A stretch of 64,000 bases of DNA from Bombardia bombarda (taxonomy: Eukaryota > Ascomycota > Sordariomycetes > Sordariales > Lasiosphaeriaceae), in contig JAULSR010000002.1 in NCBI GenBank assembly GCA_030512295.1, forward strand, positions 1,116,001 to 1,180,000, in the 5' to 3' direction. Below the pieces are notes generated by a model. It did no database searches, was not told where the DNA came from, and saw only the letters and a list, made by a program, of their open reading frames with translations. Positions 40,808 to 51,546 of this stretch are shown here, in pieces. How positions within the stretch are numbered: position 1 is the stretch's first letter; the number at the start of each line of letters is the position of its first letter. Position numbers and translations under genes: made by a program.

Positions 40808-41059
40808 TGTAAGGACATCCCAAAGGACATCCCCAAGGACATCCCCAAGCACATCCCCAAGCACGTGCTCAAGCACATGCCAAAAGCGTCCCCAAGGATA
40901 TGCCAGTTATCCCACCATCTCTGTATATAAGCAGCGGCCCTCGCCCACCTTCAGTTGCGAGGGCCAGGTTGAAGTCTTACGCCAATACCAGTCATTGCTC
41001 GCCTGCCCAGTTGTCTTCATTGTGACCACCTTGATCAGGCGTACCTGCCTTATCTTACA
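40808..41059 (+). mobile_element. Solo LTR of the chromodomain Ty3/gypsy family
   Basis: A 252-bp LTR begins TGTAAGGACATCC and ends CTTATCTTACA, flanked by the 5-bp direct repeat TCAAT (40,803-40,807 and 41,060-41,064). It matches the LTRs at 43,660 and 49,207, in opposite orientation. It is longer because it has extra 12-bp CAAGGACATCCC-like units near the 5' end. TATATAAGC (about 40,925-40,933) is the probable LTR TATA box. It still carries TG..CA ends, so it looks less RIP-mutated than the full element's LTRs. Confidence 0.92.
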
Positions 41060-41064
41060 TCAAT

Positions 41065-41747
41065 GCACGCGTAGTCACTAGGATTCGTGGTGGTGAGCCA
41101 CGACCCTCCACTAATAACTAGGTACCACCCTTGCACCCCTCCCCAATAAACGCCTCCTTCATGTGGGGCGTCACTATTTTGAGTGCCCGTTAACCCCGAC
41201 AAGACTGGGAAGGTACACACTGCACGTCTTAGAGCGCTCCTCGCATGCACTGGCAGCTCACCAAAACCACATTCTCTCGCAACCCGTTCTACCACTTACC
41301 TGAAATAAGCTCACCGATGGCGCCACAGGTTACCAATTGGGAGGAATTATTTTGGGGTGTTTGAAGAAGTCGATGAGGACACCGGAGATTTCCAATATAC
41401 CATGTTCGCAACGGTGGAAGAAGGGTCCGGGAGGACGGGTGGGCTGTCATTTCGTCATAATCTAGAATCTCCCTACACCTCTCCGTTGGGATGACTTATC
41501 TGCATACTGGACATGTGGCCGATGCATGTCCCGGTCGAGATCTCCAACCCTGTCAGGACTGAAGATAGGAGAAGGATGCGAATTCTGGGGTAGATGGAGG
41601 GGTTGCATGAAGAGTATTGCTGGCCGATCATGGTCCGCCAGCCGTGGCGTTTGGAAAAACAGGTAACAGTAGGCAGTTACACTGTAAGAGAAATATTGCA
41701 TAAGTAGCCGGACCTCGTCGACTTCAAGCATATCCGTAGTTCATCGG
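41065..41747. other. 3' flank of the HNH gene
   Basis: No supported gene between the solo LTR and the HNH-domain gene stop codon. Confidence 0.5.
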
Positions 41748-43013
41748 CTACGAATAGACAGGACCATCCAGCCACCCTCCCAATCTAAGCTTCACCAAAC
41801 GGTCCAGCTCGGTAGACCCATCTGCCTGTATGCCCTTCCTATCCACATCCCGGAGCAACTTACCGATGTAATCCCCTGCTGCAGAGAGGTGAAGGATATG
41901 AGCAATAGCGCTGTGAACCGCGAGAAGCCGAGGGGAAGGGGGGTCAATTGTCCGAGTATCGGTGAGATAGAGAGTTCGAGCGATGGGGAAGGCTGGATCC
42001 CGCAGGAGACTGGGGGGGTAAAACGAGCTGATTCGGTAGGTATGCGGCTGCTCGTCTGGGGTGGGTTCAAAGAAAACCCGAAAGTCACCGAAGAGCAAAT
42101 GGAGAGTGTGTGTAAGTGTGATGGCGTTACGTGGCCGGTCAATATCGACACCTTCGATCAGGTGTACAACGCCGCTGTCAAACATGTTGAGGATCGCGAG
42201 TGCCGCTTGTTTAGAAGGATTCTTAGCATGTTAGTTATGGACGACACCGTCTACCGAAGAGAGACACACCAGTTCGGAACCTGTATCGGCTTTCATCAGG
42301 GAATGCGGAAGGATATGAGCCACTTCCAGGATGTCGACTGGATGAGCATCTTCTAGAAGCAGATTCCCATCATCATCTCGAGCATCATCGCCATCTCTTT
42401 GCATTCGATTTGCCGCCTCTTCCAGGTCGAATTTCCGTGAGATCACACAGCGATGGCGGTCGCGGATGAGACAGGCACCCCGAAGAGCCGATACACGGTC
42501 TGGTGTCCCGGCAAAGCCTTGCAAGTCTCCTCCCTGCACTCTCTGAACGGTGGAATGGTATGCGGGGGAGGGCTGGGGGGTCCTTTTTGTGGAAGTTTTC
42601 ACTAGGAGACATCAGCAACGATTGGGGGATGAAGAGTCAATCTATCCAGCCTTCCAAGGCAGAAAAAAGTTGTCCAGCAGATAGTCTGCAAAGCCAAAGA
42701 AGGGCGAGCGCAAATCCTGGAAGTCAATGTCTTCCTCCCCGTCTATTGAGAGAGCCATGGCCCGAAAGAAGGCCCGCAGAAAGTTATCTCGGGATTCCTC
42801 AGAAAGTGCATAATCGTAGGTAAAGTGGACAAGTCGAGGGCGGCTATAATGATTGCTGTTACTGCTATTCGCAGCCTCAAAGTACTCGACAATGTGGTAG
42901 AACTTGCGCTTCGCGTTGGTACGTTGATCTGTTCCCAAAGGTGGCTCAGTAAAGAAATCGATGACGCCCTCGAGGGACGATTGATGGCGATGGAACGGCA
43001 ATGGAGGGGGCAT
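41748..43013 (-). CDS. HNH-nuclease-domain protein (fungal HNH_2 type), one non-canonical intron
   Basis: Exons 42,647-43,013, 42,270-42,601 and 41,748-42,221 give 390 residues. Intron 2 (42,222-42,269) is regular: GTGTGT, AACTAAC, TAAG. Intron 1 (42,602-42,646) has a CTGATG branch and CCTAG end but would start GATAGA; the exon 1 frame closes at a TAG just after Trp-Lys-Ala-Gly, while homology clearly continues in exon 2, so the donor is either mutated or a GA-AG intron. The HNH region has Arg-Asp-Arg-His-Arg-Cys-Val-Ile-Ser-Arg and Glu-Val-Ala-His-Ile-Leu-Pro-His-Ser, then Asp-Ile-Asp-Arg-Pro-Arg-Asn-Ala-Ile and His-Leu-Leu-Phe-Gly-Asp-Phe. This layout is common in large lineage-specific fungal families of unknown role. 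Proximity to transposons fits a gene that is decaying. Confidence 0.75.
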
Positions 43014-43654
43014 TATATTGGTCCTTAAGAAGGGGAGGTAGGAAGACGCGACGAAGACGAAGGCGAGGAGATAGAAGATACGATTGCAAAAAGAGATGCC
43101 AGAACATTGTGGCACGCAGGAAAGACAGTCAAGGGCGGCAGAATTTGCTAGCCGTGGCCCCTGGTATTTACGTCTCCAACGGAACGCACCAAGCCCCTAA
43201 CCCCCTACTAGAACGAGGATGTTTGCCGCGCAGACAAAAAGGAAATCGAATACTATAGTCTCAGGTGCTCGACTAGTTGTTACGCGGGCGCTTCCTCAAT
43301 ACCCGCCACCCCTCCCCACACCAATTCCCGCTAACTGTTTTAAGGACCGATTAAAAAAACCTACCTTTACCAAAAAAAATTCACTTTTTTAAGGTTTAAG
43401 TTATAAGCTTACGTAGCCCCTATGTAAAGCTATATAATATTTTTTATTATTATTATTTTTATTTCTAAATTTATATATTTTATATTATTAAAATACTTTA
43501 AATTAAAGATTTTTATTAATATAAATCTTATTTTATTATTATTATTATTATTAATAAAAAAAAATTATTTTTTATTTCTTATTATATATAACTTTTTTTT
43601 ACGATTAATAATTATATTTAAATTTTTTTTTTATAAATAATTAAAAATTTATTA
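43014..43654. other. HNH gene promoter and older AT-rich sequence
   Basis: 43,014-43,330 is the HNH gene upstream region, ending in a GC-rich TTACGCGGGCGC motif shared with 28.6 kb. From 43,340 the base composition drops abruptly to nearly pure A/T with TTATTATTATT runs, consistent with an old RIP-decayed repeat into which the retrotransposon inserted. Confidence 0.6.
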
Positions 43655-43659
43655 CATTT

Positions 43660-43894
43660 TATAAGAGAAGGCAGGTACGCCTGATCAAGGTGGTCACAAG
43701 GAAGACAACTGGGCAGGCGAGCAATGAAGATAGTTGGGAAGGCGAGCAATGACTGGTATTGGCGTAAGACTTCAACCTGGCCCTCGCAACGGAAGGTGGG
43801 CGAGGGCCGCTGCTTATATACACAGTTGGTAGGATAACTGGCATGTGCTTGGGGATGCTTTGGCATATGCTTGGGGAAGTCCGATATCCTTACA
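43660..43894 (-). repeat. 3' LTR of the retrotransposon
   Basis: 235 bp. On the plus strand it starts TATAAGAGAAGGCAGG and ends GATATCCTTACA; its terminal TG has become TA when compared with the solo LTR. It contains the TATATAAG box on the minus strand. Confidence 0.92.
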
Positions 43895-43946
43895 ATTATC
43901 CCCCCCCCGTAGGTCGACGTCCTCGTCGATTTCCAGCCTTCATCTT

Positions 43947-44160
43947 TTAGTCGTTCCACTTCCTATGCCTTTGTTTTGCTTTCTTCTCGTATCTCTGGAG
44001 TACCTTTTGTGCGTTAGTTAAGTGTTCCCTAGGTTCCCAGGTGTTGTACTCAGCGGGCCATCCTGCCCATTTGACTAGGAACCTTCTTTGCTCTCCCTTA
44101 TCCTTGTGCTCCACGATATCTTCCACTTCCCACTCTTTTTCTCCTTCGACTAGTTCTAGT
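43947..44160 (-). pseudogene. Chromodomain at the C-terminus of the element's polyprotein
   Basis: The minus strand encodes Glu-Trp-Glu-Val-Glu-Asp-Ile-Val, then Phe-Leu-Val-Lys-Trp-Ala-Gly-Trp-Pro, Tyr-Asn-Thr-Trp-Glu-Pro-Arg-Glu-His-Leu, a canonical chromodomain, before a basic tail and a stop at 43,947. In chromoviruses this domain follows integrase and directs insertion to methylated-H3K9 chromatin. The short segment is intact although the preceding kilobases are destroyed. Confidence 0.88.
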
Positions 44161-47100
44161 AATGGTAGTACCTTCTATCCTTTAGCCATTGACCACTTTT
44201 CCAACAAGGAGATAAGGAAGACATTATAGAGTTAGGTATATTTAACCGGTAGCCGGATTCTATATGCCTGCGTGCCAATCCTTTCGGTGACCTTAACCGG
44301 AATAAATCTTGGTACTAGCTTCTTTCCGGTTTTAAAGCGAAAGTTCTATATAAAAAGTCCAACTATCTCTCCTACTTCAAATTCGATCCATTAGTGCCGT
44401 GCGTCGTAGTACTTTTTCTGCGAGTCTACGGCCTTCTGCTAATAGTGGTACATCTTTTCCCTTAGATAGGTTAGCTTGCTTAACCGTTTATGAACCTTTT
44501 GCACCTTTAGTTATGCCGAAGGTACGTAATCTGCTATTCGAAGGTGGTAGCCATATAACGCCTCGAACGGACTTATACCGATAATTATATATACGCTATT
44601 ATTATACGCAAACTCGGCTTCAGGGAACAGTGGCGCTTATTAAGCCTCTTTATCGGCGAAGCACCGTAAATAATACTATAGGCTTTGGTGCGTTCGTTTT
44701 AACTAGCTATCGGTCTACGGGTGGTAGGCTATAAAGAGCCTCTACTTAATTTAGCGGGCTTTAGAAAGTTCTACTTAAAACTTACTAATTAATAAGGAAT
44801 CTTAATCGGAGATTATATTTATCGGCGTGCCGAATCGGCACTTTACATACTTGTAAAGTAATTGGGCTAGTTCGGCTATTATAACGGTAATAATAATTAG
44901 GATAAAAAGCGCGACTTTCGTAAACCGATTTACCACTATAAAGATAGTATTTATAATACAGTCTTTATATTAATAAGGTAGTAACTTAATAATAAAGTTT
45001 AAGCTAATTTTTTTAAAAGGTTAAATAGGTAGCGGTAATAAATTAAGTTTATTATATAGCTTATGTCGGGGTTATTAATTACTTAAGTATACTTAGCATT
45101 ATTTTATATAAGCTTATACTTCTATATTTAGGTTCTTTTAATAGAATTTTCGCCTTAATAAATTTATTATTTTATAACTTCTAAAATGCCTAGCTTTAGG
45201 GTTATTGTAATGTAAGCGTATAAGCTTTTTACATATTGCGGGCGTAGTAAAAATTATTAGTTTATTTTTATAACGGAGGGCTTTTTTATTATTAATGTTA
45301 TCGTTTTTTAATTTATTTTAAACCTTAATACCCGCGTATCTTTAACTTTCGAGTACTTTTTTAATATAGCTTTTATATTCGAGATCCTTTTTTTAGAAAG
45401 CAATAATCGACCTATAGAACCTATACCTAAAATCTTATTTTTTAATTACTTTATTAGTATAAACCTTTACCGTAACCATATAAAGGATTAATAAGTTAAT
45501 ACCTTAAGCTTTTTATTATAGTTACTTTTCGACCTTTTATTTTAACCGCTCCGGTAAGATCGTTTGCCCTAGCGAGTCCGTACTAGCTTTTTTAATACAG
45601 CGTCCTAGCCTTTTTATCGGGATATATCCGTCCCGCTAGTAACTCCTTTTTCGGAGCTCCGTTTTATTAAATATAATATATTCGGTAACCCTGAAAGTAA
45701 AACGTATTATAGTTGAAACCCTAGTTACATTTTTAATTCGAAAACGTTAAAAAGTTTATTTAATTTATTTAACCGTTCGGTAATATTTTTAAAAATATAA
45801 CTTTTTTTATACTTTTACTTTAATTTAAACTATAATTATTTTTATAATTATTAATAATTCTATTATTAATTATAGTTTTTTAATTAAAATAAATAATATA
45901 TCGTTATAAATAATCTTTTTTATTATATAATCGAATTTTTTAAAAAAAAAGTTAATAAAGTTAATAACCCTAGGCTAATATTTAATATTAAAATTAAAAA
46001 AAAATAAATAATATATTTATTTAATTAAGTAACTTTTAAAATCTCGAGCTAGGGCTATAATTATTCTTTTAAATACTTTATAATCGGTTAAAACTAAGAA
46101 CTTTTAATTAATACTACTTAGGTAATAGCCTTAATATTTAAAGGATTCGATAATAATAATAAACTCCTTTTAATTAATAATTTATTAAAGTTTAATATCG
46201 GTAAATTTCCTTAATTAATAAGCTATTAAACGTTATTATAAATTAATTAATTATAAAAGGATTTTTAAAATTATTTAATTATTAACGTCCGTTTTAATTC
46301 GAATTTAACGGTTTAATTTTTAATAAGTTAAAAAGTCGGTTTAACCGAAAATTAATTTAAATTATTTAAAAACAATATTAACTTTTAATAATTACCGGAA
46401 AAAGTTCGCTTTTCTTTTTAATAAAATAATAATAAAGGTAATAATTTTAAAATATTTATAAATAAACTAACGATAAAAGTTAACAAATTTAAAAAAGATT
46501 TATATTTTTTTAATTAATTAAAGTATAAGTTATTTTTAAATAGCTTTAATTTACTTTAGGTTTATTAAAATATTTTAATAATTAATAATAAAATTTAAAA
46601 ATTTAATTTAATTTTAATAAAAAAAATATTTTAATTATTTAATAAAAAACTAAATTTATTTAAAACGGTCGAAAACCTTTAAAATATAATAAATATATTT
46701 TTTATAAATAGTAAAATAAATAAAAATATTATCGAAATAAACGATATAAAATATATTTATTAAATTAATTAAAGTTTTATTAATATAAATTTAAAAAGTA
46801 ATTAATATATTAATTAATCCGAACGATATAATAATATATTTAAATTATTTATAGTAGGTTTTAAAAATAGTTTTTTATTAATTAACTTTATAAACTTTAA
46901 TTTAATAATAAATATCTTTTAAATTAAATTTAATAAAAAACTAAATATTAATAAAGCGGTTTATAAAGTTATTAATTAATAGTAATAAGTATTGGTTTTT
47001 AATAATAATTTTATTTAATTTTTTATAATTTATATATAAATATATAGTTCTATCTTTTTTAAAAATAAAAATAATAAAAGTATTAGCAAAGTTACTACTT

Positions 47101-48499
47101 TTTACAATCTAATTATTAATAAGGTTTTCCCGGATATAAAAAATTAATTCGTTAAATTAAATTTAATTAAATAAATAAATATAATTTTATAATAATATAA
47201 ATCTTTTTATTAAATTAATATAATATTTAGCTTTTTTAAAAGTATTAAATTTTTAAATTATTTACTTTAAAAAAACAGCCGTATAATAGGCGAATTTTAA
47301 AGGTAAAAGTATTAGATTTAGTTTTAATTTTAAGCCGTTAAATATATTAATATAGCTTTTTTTAAGTCCGATAATAACGTTAAAAATTATAGCGGTAAAG
47401 GTAGGGGCGCCGTCGAAAACGTTTTAAATAACTTTTTTCGGCGAAATTTTTAAATAATAATTTTATTCGAAAGTATTAAAAATAATATAAAAAGTTATAC
47501 TTTTAAATCTTATATTTAAGTTTTTTTATAATATTAGTAAGGACCTTTTTAACCGTTTAATTTTATAAAAAAATTAAAAAATAGAACGGGCGTTTTTATA
47601 TAAATTTATAAATTAGAAAATAAAATAGAAAATATTATAATTTTTTATTTAATTACCGTTAAAGTTAATAAATTATAGTAAATTAAAACCTTTAGTTTTT
47701 AAAAAGATAAGGATATAATATATTTAATAAAATTAATAATTTATATAATTAACTTATATCCCTGTATTAACGTCGATAGTTACCGTTAACGAAATAGCTT
47801 TTTAGTTGTAGCGTTAAAAGTAAGTGCCGCTTTAAATAATAAAAGTAAGGCTTAGCTTTACCTTTTTATAAATAGTTTAAATAAATCGATTAAAGTTATC
47901 GTTTATTGTCTTTCGTTTTTTAAATCGTCTTCCGAATTAAAAGGGCCGGAATATAAATTACCGGGGTTATCGTTATCCTCGATCCCGACGTTTTAAATCT
48001 GGGCGCCCGAGCCTGGCGTAGTTATAGTACGCGGGGTGGTATATTGGCGTTATATATGCCTTAGTTTGCTATAGTTATAGCATATGACAAGCTCTTTTGT
48101 ACGGGATGGCGTTTGGGTGGCTAGTGGTGCGTGAAGAAGGGGTTTATACGAAGGGAGGGAATCCTTTATAAGTAAATCTTGGAGTTCGTTACGCTAGATC
48201 CGGGCTTTATTATAGCGAAGTTTCGAATAAGCTCTTTCTATAATACGTAGCAATTTCTAGGATTCGCTAAAACTAATAGGAGAGCCTAGCCTTTTACGGT
48301 AAATATTTCGGTTATTGCCGTTCCATAAATAAAATTTGGTAAGTTAAATACGTTCGTACTATTCAGTATAATCCTTAGCTAAAGTAACGTTAAAGACGGC
48401 CTTAATATACCGGTTATAATAAAAACGGTCGAGTTTAATTTAATAGTCCCAACCTATAAAAGTGCTATCGATCTCTATTCTAAGGAAGCGTCGGACCAA

Positions 48500-49159
48500 T
48501 GCAGCCCATTCCCGGTAAAATTCCTAAAAAAATCTACCGTATTAACTATATACTAACCAATCTTTATAAGCCTAGACCTCGCTAGACTTACTACCAAGGT
48601 AGTTCGAACTAACGTAGTCTTTAAATTCCCGCCATATAATTTGTTCGAAATCTCCGTCATAAAGCTGCTTTTAGTAAGCCCGCCACTACTGCTATATTTT
48701 AGGTTCCATCTAGGTGCTAGCCCATTGGACCTGGAGCTACTAAGGTTGATCTTAGCGGGTGGCATTCCCTTGTTCTATGGCTTGGATCTAATCTTCCCTA
48801 TCTTAAAAAGAGGCGTCAACCTTCAGCTTACTGACCGCGTAGGCAGGGGGGCGGTCGTTTTTCGGCCGAAACGGCCCTCCCTGATTGTTAAAATTGGCCA
48901 AAGTGGCGCCGAGGTTACCGAAATTAATAGAAACGCTGGCTATGGCTTGCATCATTATAGCTTGGAACTGCTGGGTGTCTATAGTGGAAGGGGTAGCTAG
49001 GAGTTCTAGCGTTGGTTGGGCTCTCATAGTTAGGGACTCTCCTTCTTCTTAGTGATCGGGAGTCTAGCTATCGATATTTTCAAAGTCTTCGAAAGCGGTC
49101 CTCCGTGACGGGCTAGCTTAAGGAGTGGCTCTTCCTTTCCCGCGGTTGTTACCTACCAT
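48500..49159 (-). pseudogene. Decayed gag-like region
   Basis: A minus-strand ATG at 49,159 just inside the 5' LTR starts a frame (Met-Val-Gly-Asn-Asn-Arg-Gly-Lys-Gly) that meets several TAA/TAG codons in positions where CAA/CAG would fit. Within it 48,803-49,027 stays open, with an Ala/Ile/Gln-rich, helical, gag-like sequence. Identification rests on position and composition. Confidence 0.6.
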
Positions 49160-49206
49160 AGTGACCGGCTCGATCGTTACCGTATGGTATATGGAGGTTG
49201 AAGAAT

Positions 49207-49441
49207 TATAAGAGAAGGCAGGTACGCCTGATCAAGGTGGTCACAAGGAAGATAACTGGGTAGGCGAGCAATGAAAATAGTTGGGAAGGCGAGTAATGAT
49301 TGGTATTGGTGTAAGATTTCAACCTGGCCCTCGCAACAGAAGGTGGGCGAGGGCCGCTGCTTATATACACAGTTGGTAGGATAACTGGCATGTGCTTGGG
49401 GATGCTTTGGCATGTGCTTGGGGAAGTCCGATGTCCTTATA
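49207..49441 (-). repeat. 5' LTR of the retrotransposon
   Basis: 235 bp, same ends as the other LTR. It carries several extra C-to-T changes, such as ATAACTGGGTAGG for ACAACTGGGCAGG and TTGGTGTAAGATT for TTGGCGTAAGACT, most at CpA or CpT. Confidence 0.92.
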
Positions 49442-49631
49442 CATTTATTATAAATATAAATTAAATATTATATATTTAAATAAAGTTTAAAATGTTATTA
49501 TAATTTATTTATAATAAATTTATTATTAAAATTATTTATTACTTAGCTTTATAAAATTAACTCTTTATAATTAATATCGGTACGTATAAAGCCATCTAGC
49601 GTAATAGCTACGTTTTATTAAGTAATTTAAT

Positions 49632-49849
49632 TGTCACGGGCCTAGCCCGCTCCTAGGCGTGGAATAGCTCGTGGGGTACTAGCGCCTTGGCGCCAAGGCA
49701 CTAGCACGTGACAGCCCCTTAGTCAGCATCTTAGTCAGCACCTTAGTCAGCCTTCCCAGGGATAAAACCCTGGCTTGGGCACACGGATAGTTAGTTCCGG
49801 CGTGCAACCACAATTATCACAAAGTGCACCCAAGGTTCAGCCCGTCACA
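49632..49849 (+). mobile_element. Solo LTR of a second retrotransposon family
   Basis: 218 bp starting TGTCACGGGCCTAG and ending GCCCGTCACA, flanked by the direct repeat TTAAT (49,627-49,631 and 49,850-49,854). It contains GGCGCCTTGGC-type palindromic sequence, three TTAGTCAGC(A/C) units and GGATAAAACCC as a probable TATA region. It shares no similarity with the other LTR family, so it is an independent insertion into the same AT-rich block. Confidence 0.88.
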
Positions 49850-49854
49850 TTAAT

Positions 49855-50559
49855 CGTAACCGTAACGATTATAAAGAGGCGGATCGTCGCGGCGGCGGAC
49901 GATAGCACGATCATCTATATAAGGGCTTACTTCGCAACTATCGGGCGCGCGGCCGCGGTTGTTCTTTCCGCCGCGTTTACTAAAGCCGTCGCCACGTCTG
50001 GCGCCACCACTGCCGTTAGATTAAGTTCCGGCCATTGTTCTTGTTAATATTGGGTATTTTTTTTTTCTAAAAAAAAAGTATCGAAAGAAAGAGAGAGTGG
50101 GGGAGGTGCTCCTGCTACTCTTATGCTTGTCTTTATGGTTGTCTTTATGCGTGAGTTTATTTGGAAGGCGCTGACGAGAATGAGGACTTTGTGACGAAAC
50201 GAGCAGGTGCAAGGAGCAAGAAAAAACGAGAAAAGCTGAGGCGCGAGAAAAAAAATCAAAAGGCGATTTGAAAGCCCAGTGTGATCTATAAGTGAGGAAG
50301 GAGCGACCCATCCCAGATTCGCGCGCCCTAGCTTCAGTCCAGATTTCCAAATCAGTTGACCCGTAAGCTGTATAACTGAGGAAAGAGCGACATGTCCACC
50401 CTTCGAATTTTTAGGTCTTGGGAGCCCTGTGACTGGGTCTGGCCGAAAACTCTGCAACGACGTGCAAGCTATCATCATAAGTCCTCTCTCTGATCGCACC
50501 AGGGCTTTCACCAACACCTAGCGCAGACTTGATTTTCAATATTATATTGATTTACAAAA
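49855..50559. other. Region upstream of the zinc-knuckle gene
   Basis: 49,855-50,045 has an open Arg/Gly/Asp-rich frame on the minus strand interrupted near its start by TAA; weak similarity to 52,330-52,440 suggests a repeated gene fragment split by the solo LTR. The rest is the probable promoter and leader of the next gene. No intact gene. Confidence 0.4.
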
Positions 50560-51546
50560 ATGTCTGACGTCGAGATGGCCGAGAACGACTTTGTCGAGCC
50601 CCGAAGCGGTGGCAACAAAAACAGGCGCAGAAGACGGCGCCACCGCCGCCACGAGAACAAGTAGCACGGCGGGCGGTCGACGGACCGTCATGCTCGCTCT
50701 AGAAGCCCACGTGGTCGCTCGCGGAGCCCTCGTCGACGCTCGAGGAGTACTCGTTGTCGGTCGAGGAGCCCGCCGCACCATAGCGCCGCTTATCGTCCTC
50801 AGCAGCCAGCAGCAGAGTCTACCGCTGCCCGGGCAGGTGCGGCCCAGCACCCCAATGTCGCGACAATATTGAACCGACTTGAGAATCTTCACCTGAGCCC
50901 TCATGGCACTTGGGATGCGAGAAGCTCGCAGATGGACATGGGCTCCAACCAGCCGAACCTCAATGTCGTCGACTCGCGGCCGCCAGCAGGCCCTAATATG
51001 GCCACAATCTGCGCCAACTGCGGCCTGCCCGGCCACGAGCTATACATGTGTGTTGCGGCTTGCCCCGAGGGCGACATCCCAGGATGTGCTCGCTGCAACT
51101 CGGTGACACACACCCTTGGTGCAGGCGGGTGCGTCGGATTGGCCGGCTTCGTCCTGCAATATGGCACGCTCGAGGACCCGGGTGCTTCAAATGAGCTCTG
51201 GCGCCGCCTTGTCGTCTGTCGCGGCGGCAAGGCCCAGATTCGAACAGGGAAGACACAATGGGTGTTCCCACAGCTTATCAGGCAGCGCCTGCAGCAGGGC
51301 GGCAACGTCGAGCTTCAGCGTTTCCCGCTCTCTCGACCCTTCACCAAGGACTACATGAGGCAGCATCCAAACTACTGGCGGACCCATGATTACACGATGG
51401 AGCCGCACAATCTACCGATTGACTTGCGGACGTCTTCTAGCCAGAGGATACTGGATGACGCTAGACTCAATGTCCCCTACCAGTCGCCCGAAGAGCGGGT
51501 GCGGTATAAGCTGGCCAAGGGGTACAAAGTATCCCTGCCGCTTTGA
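50560..51546 (+). pseudogene. Arg/Ser-rich zinc-knuckle protein with one in-frame stop codon
   Basis: From the ATG at 50,560 a 329-codon frame is interrupted only by TAG at 50,662-50,664 (codon 35), then stays open to the stop. The same style continues on both sides: Arg-rich before, Arg-Ser repeats (Arg-Ser-Arg-Ser-Pro-Arg-Gly-Arg-Ser) after. A CCHC knuckle follows, Cys-Ala-Asn-Cys-Gly-Leu-Pro-Gly-His-Glu-Leu-Tyr-Met-Cys, with a second Cys-x2-Cys-x4-His cluster. The C-terminal domain includes Cys-Arg-Gly-Gly-Lys and Tyr-Trp-Arg-Thr-His-Asp-Tyr, shared with the 25.5-kb copy. TAG for CAG is the type of change RIP makes. RS domain plus knuckle suggests RNA binding, but the C-terminal domain is unknown. 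A downstream start or readthrough could still yield protein. Confidence 0.7.

Larger units (their letters stand above)
43660..49441 (-). mobile_element. Degenerate chromodomain-type Ty3/gypsy LTR retrotransposon
   Basis: A 5,782-bp element with 235-bp LTRs at both ends and the 5-bp target duplication CATTT (43,655-43,659 and 49,442-49,446). It reads on the minus strand: 5' LTR 49,207-49,441, gag-like sequence 48,500-49,159, decayed pol, chromodomain at 43,947-44,160, polypurine tract (nine G) at about 43,900-43,911, 3' LTR 43,660-43,894. The interior from about 44.2 to 48.0 kb is almost all A/T with no frame left; reverse transcriptase and integrase cannot be read, so their presence is inferred from position and element type. 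Differences between the LTRs are transitions, mostly C to T or G to A in the 49.2-kb copy. Confidence 0.93.

Noticed and set aside
40795..40900. Short direct repeats that look CRISPR-like (GGACATCCCCAA)
   Set aside because: They are adjacent units with no spacers, inside a solo LTR of a eukaryotic retrotransposon.
48641..49000. Plus-strand frame of 119 codons in the retrotransposon
   Set aside because: It is the reverse of the gag-like region; LTR orientation, polypurine tract and chromodomain all place the element on the minus strand.
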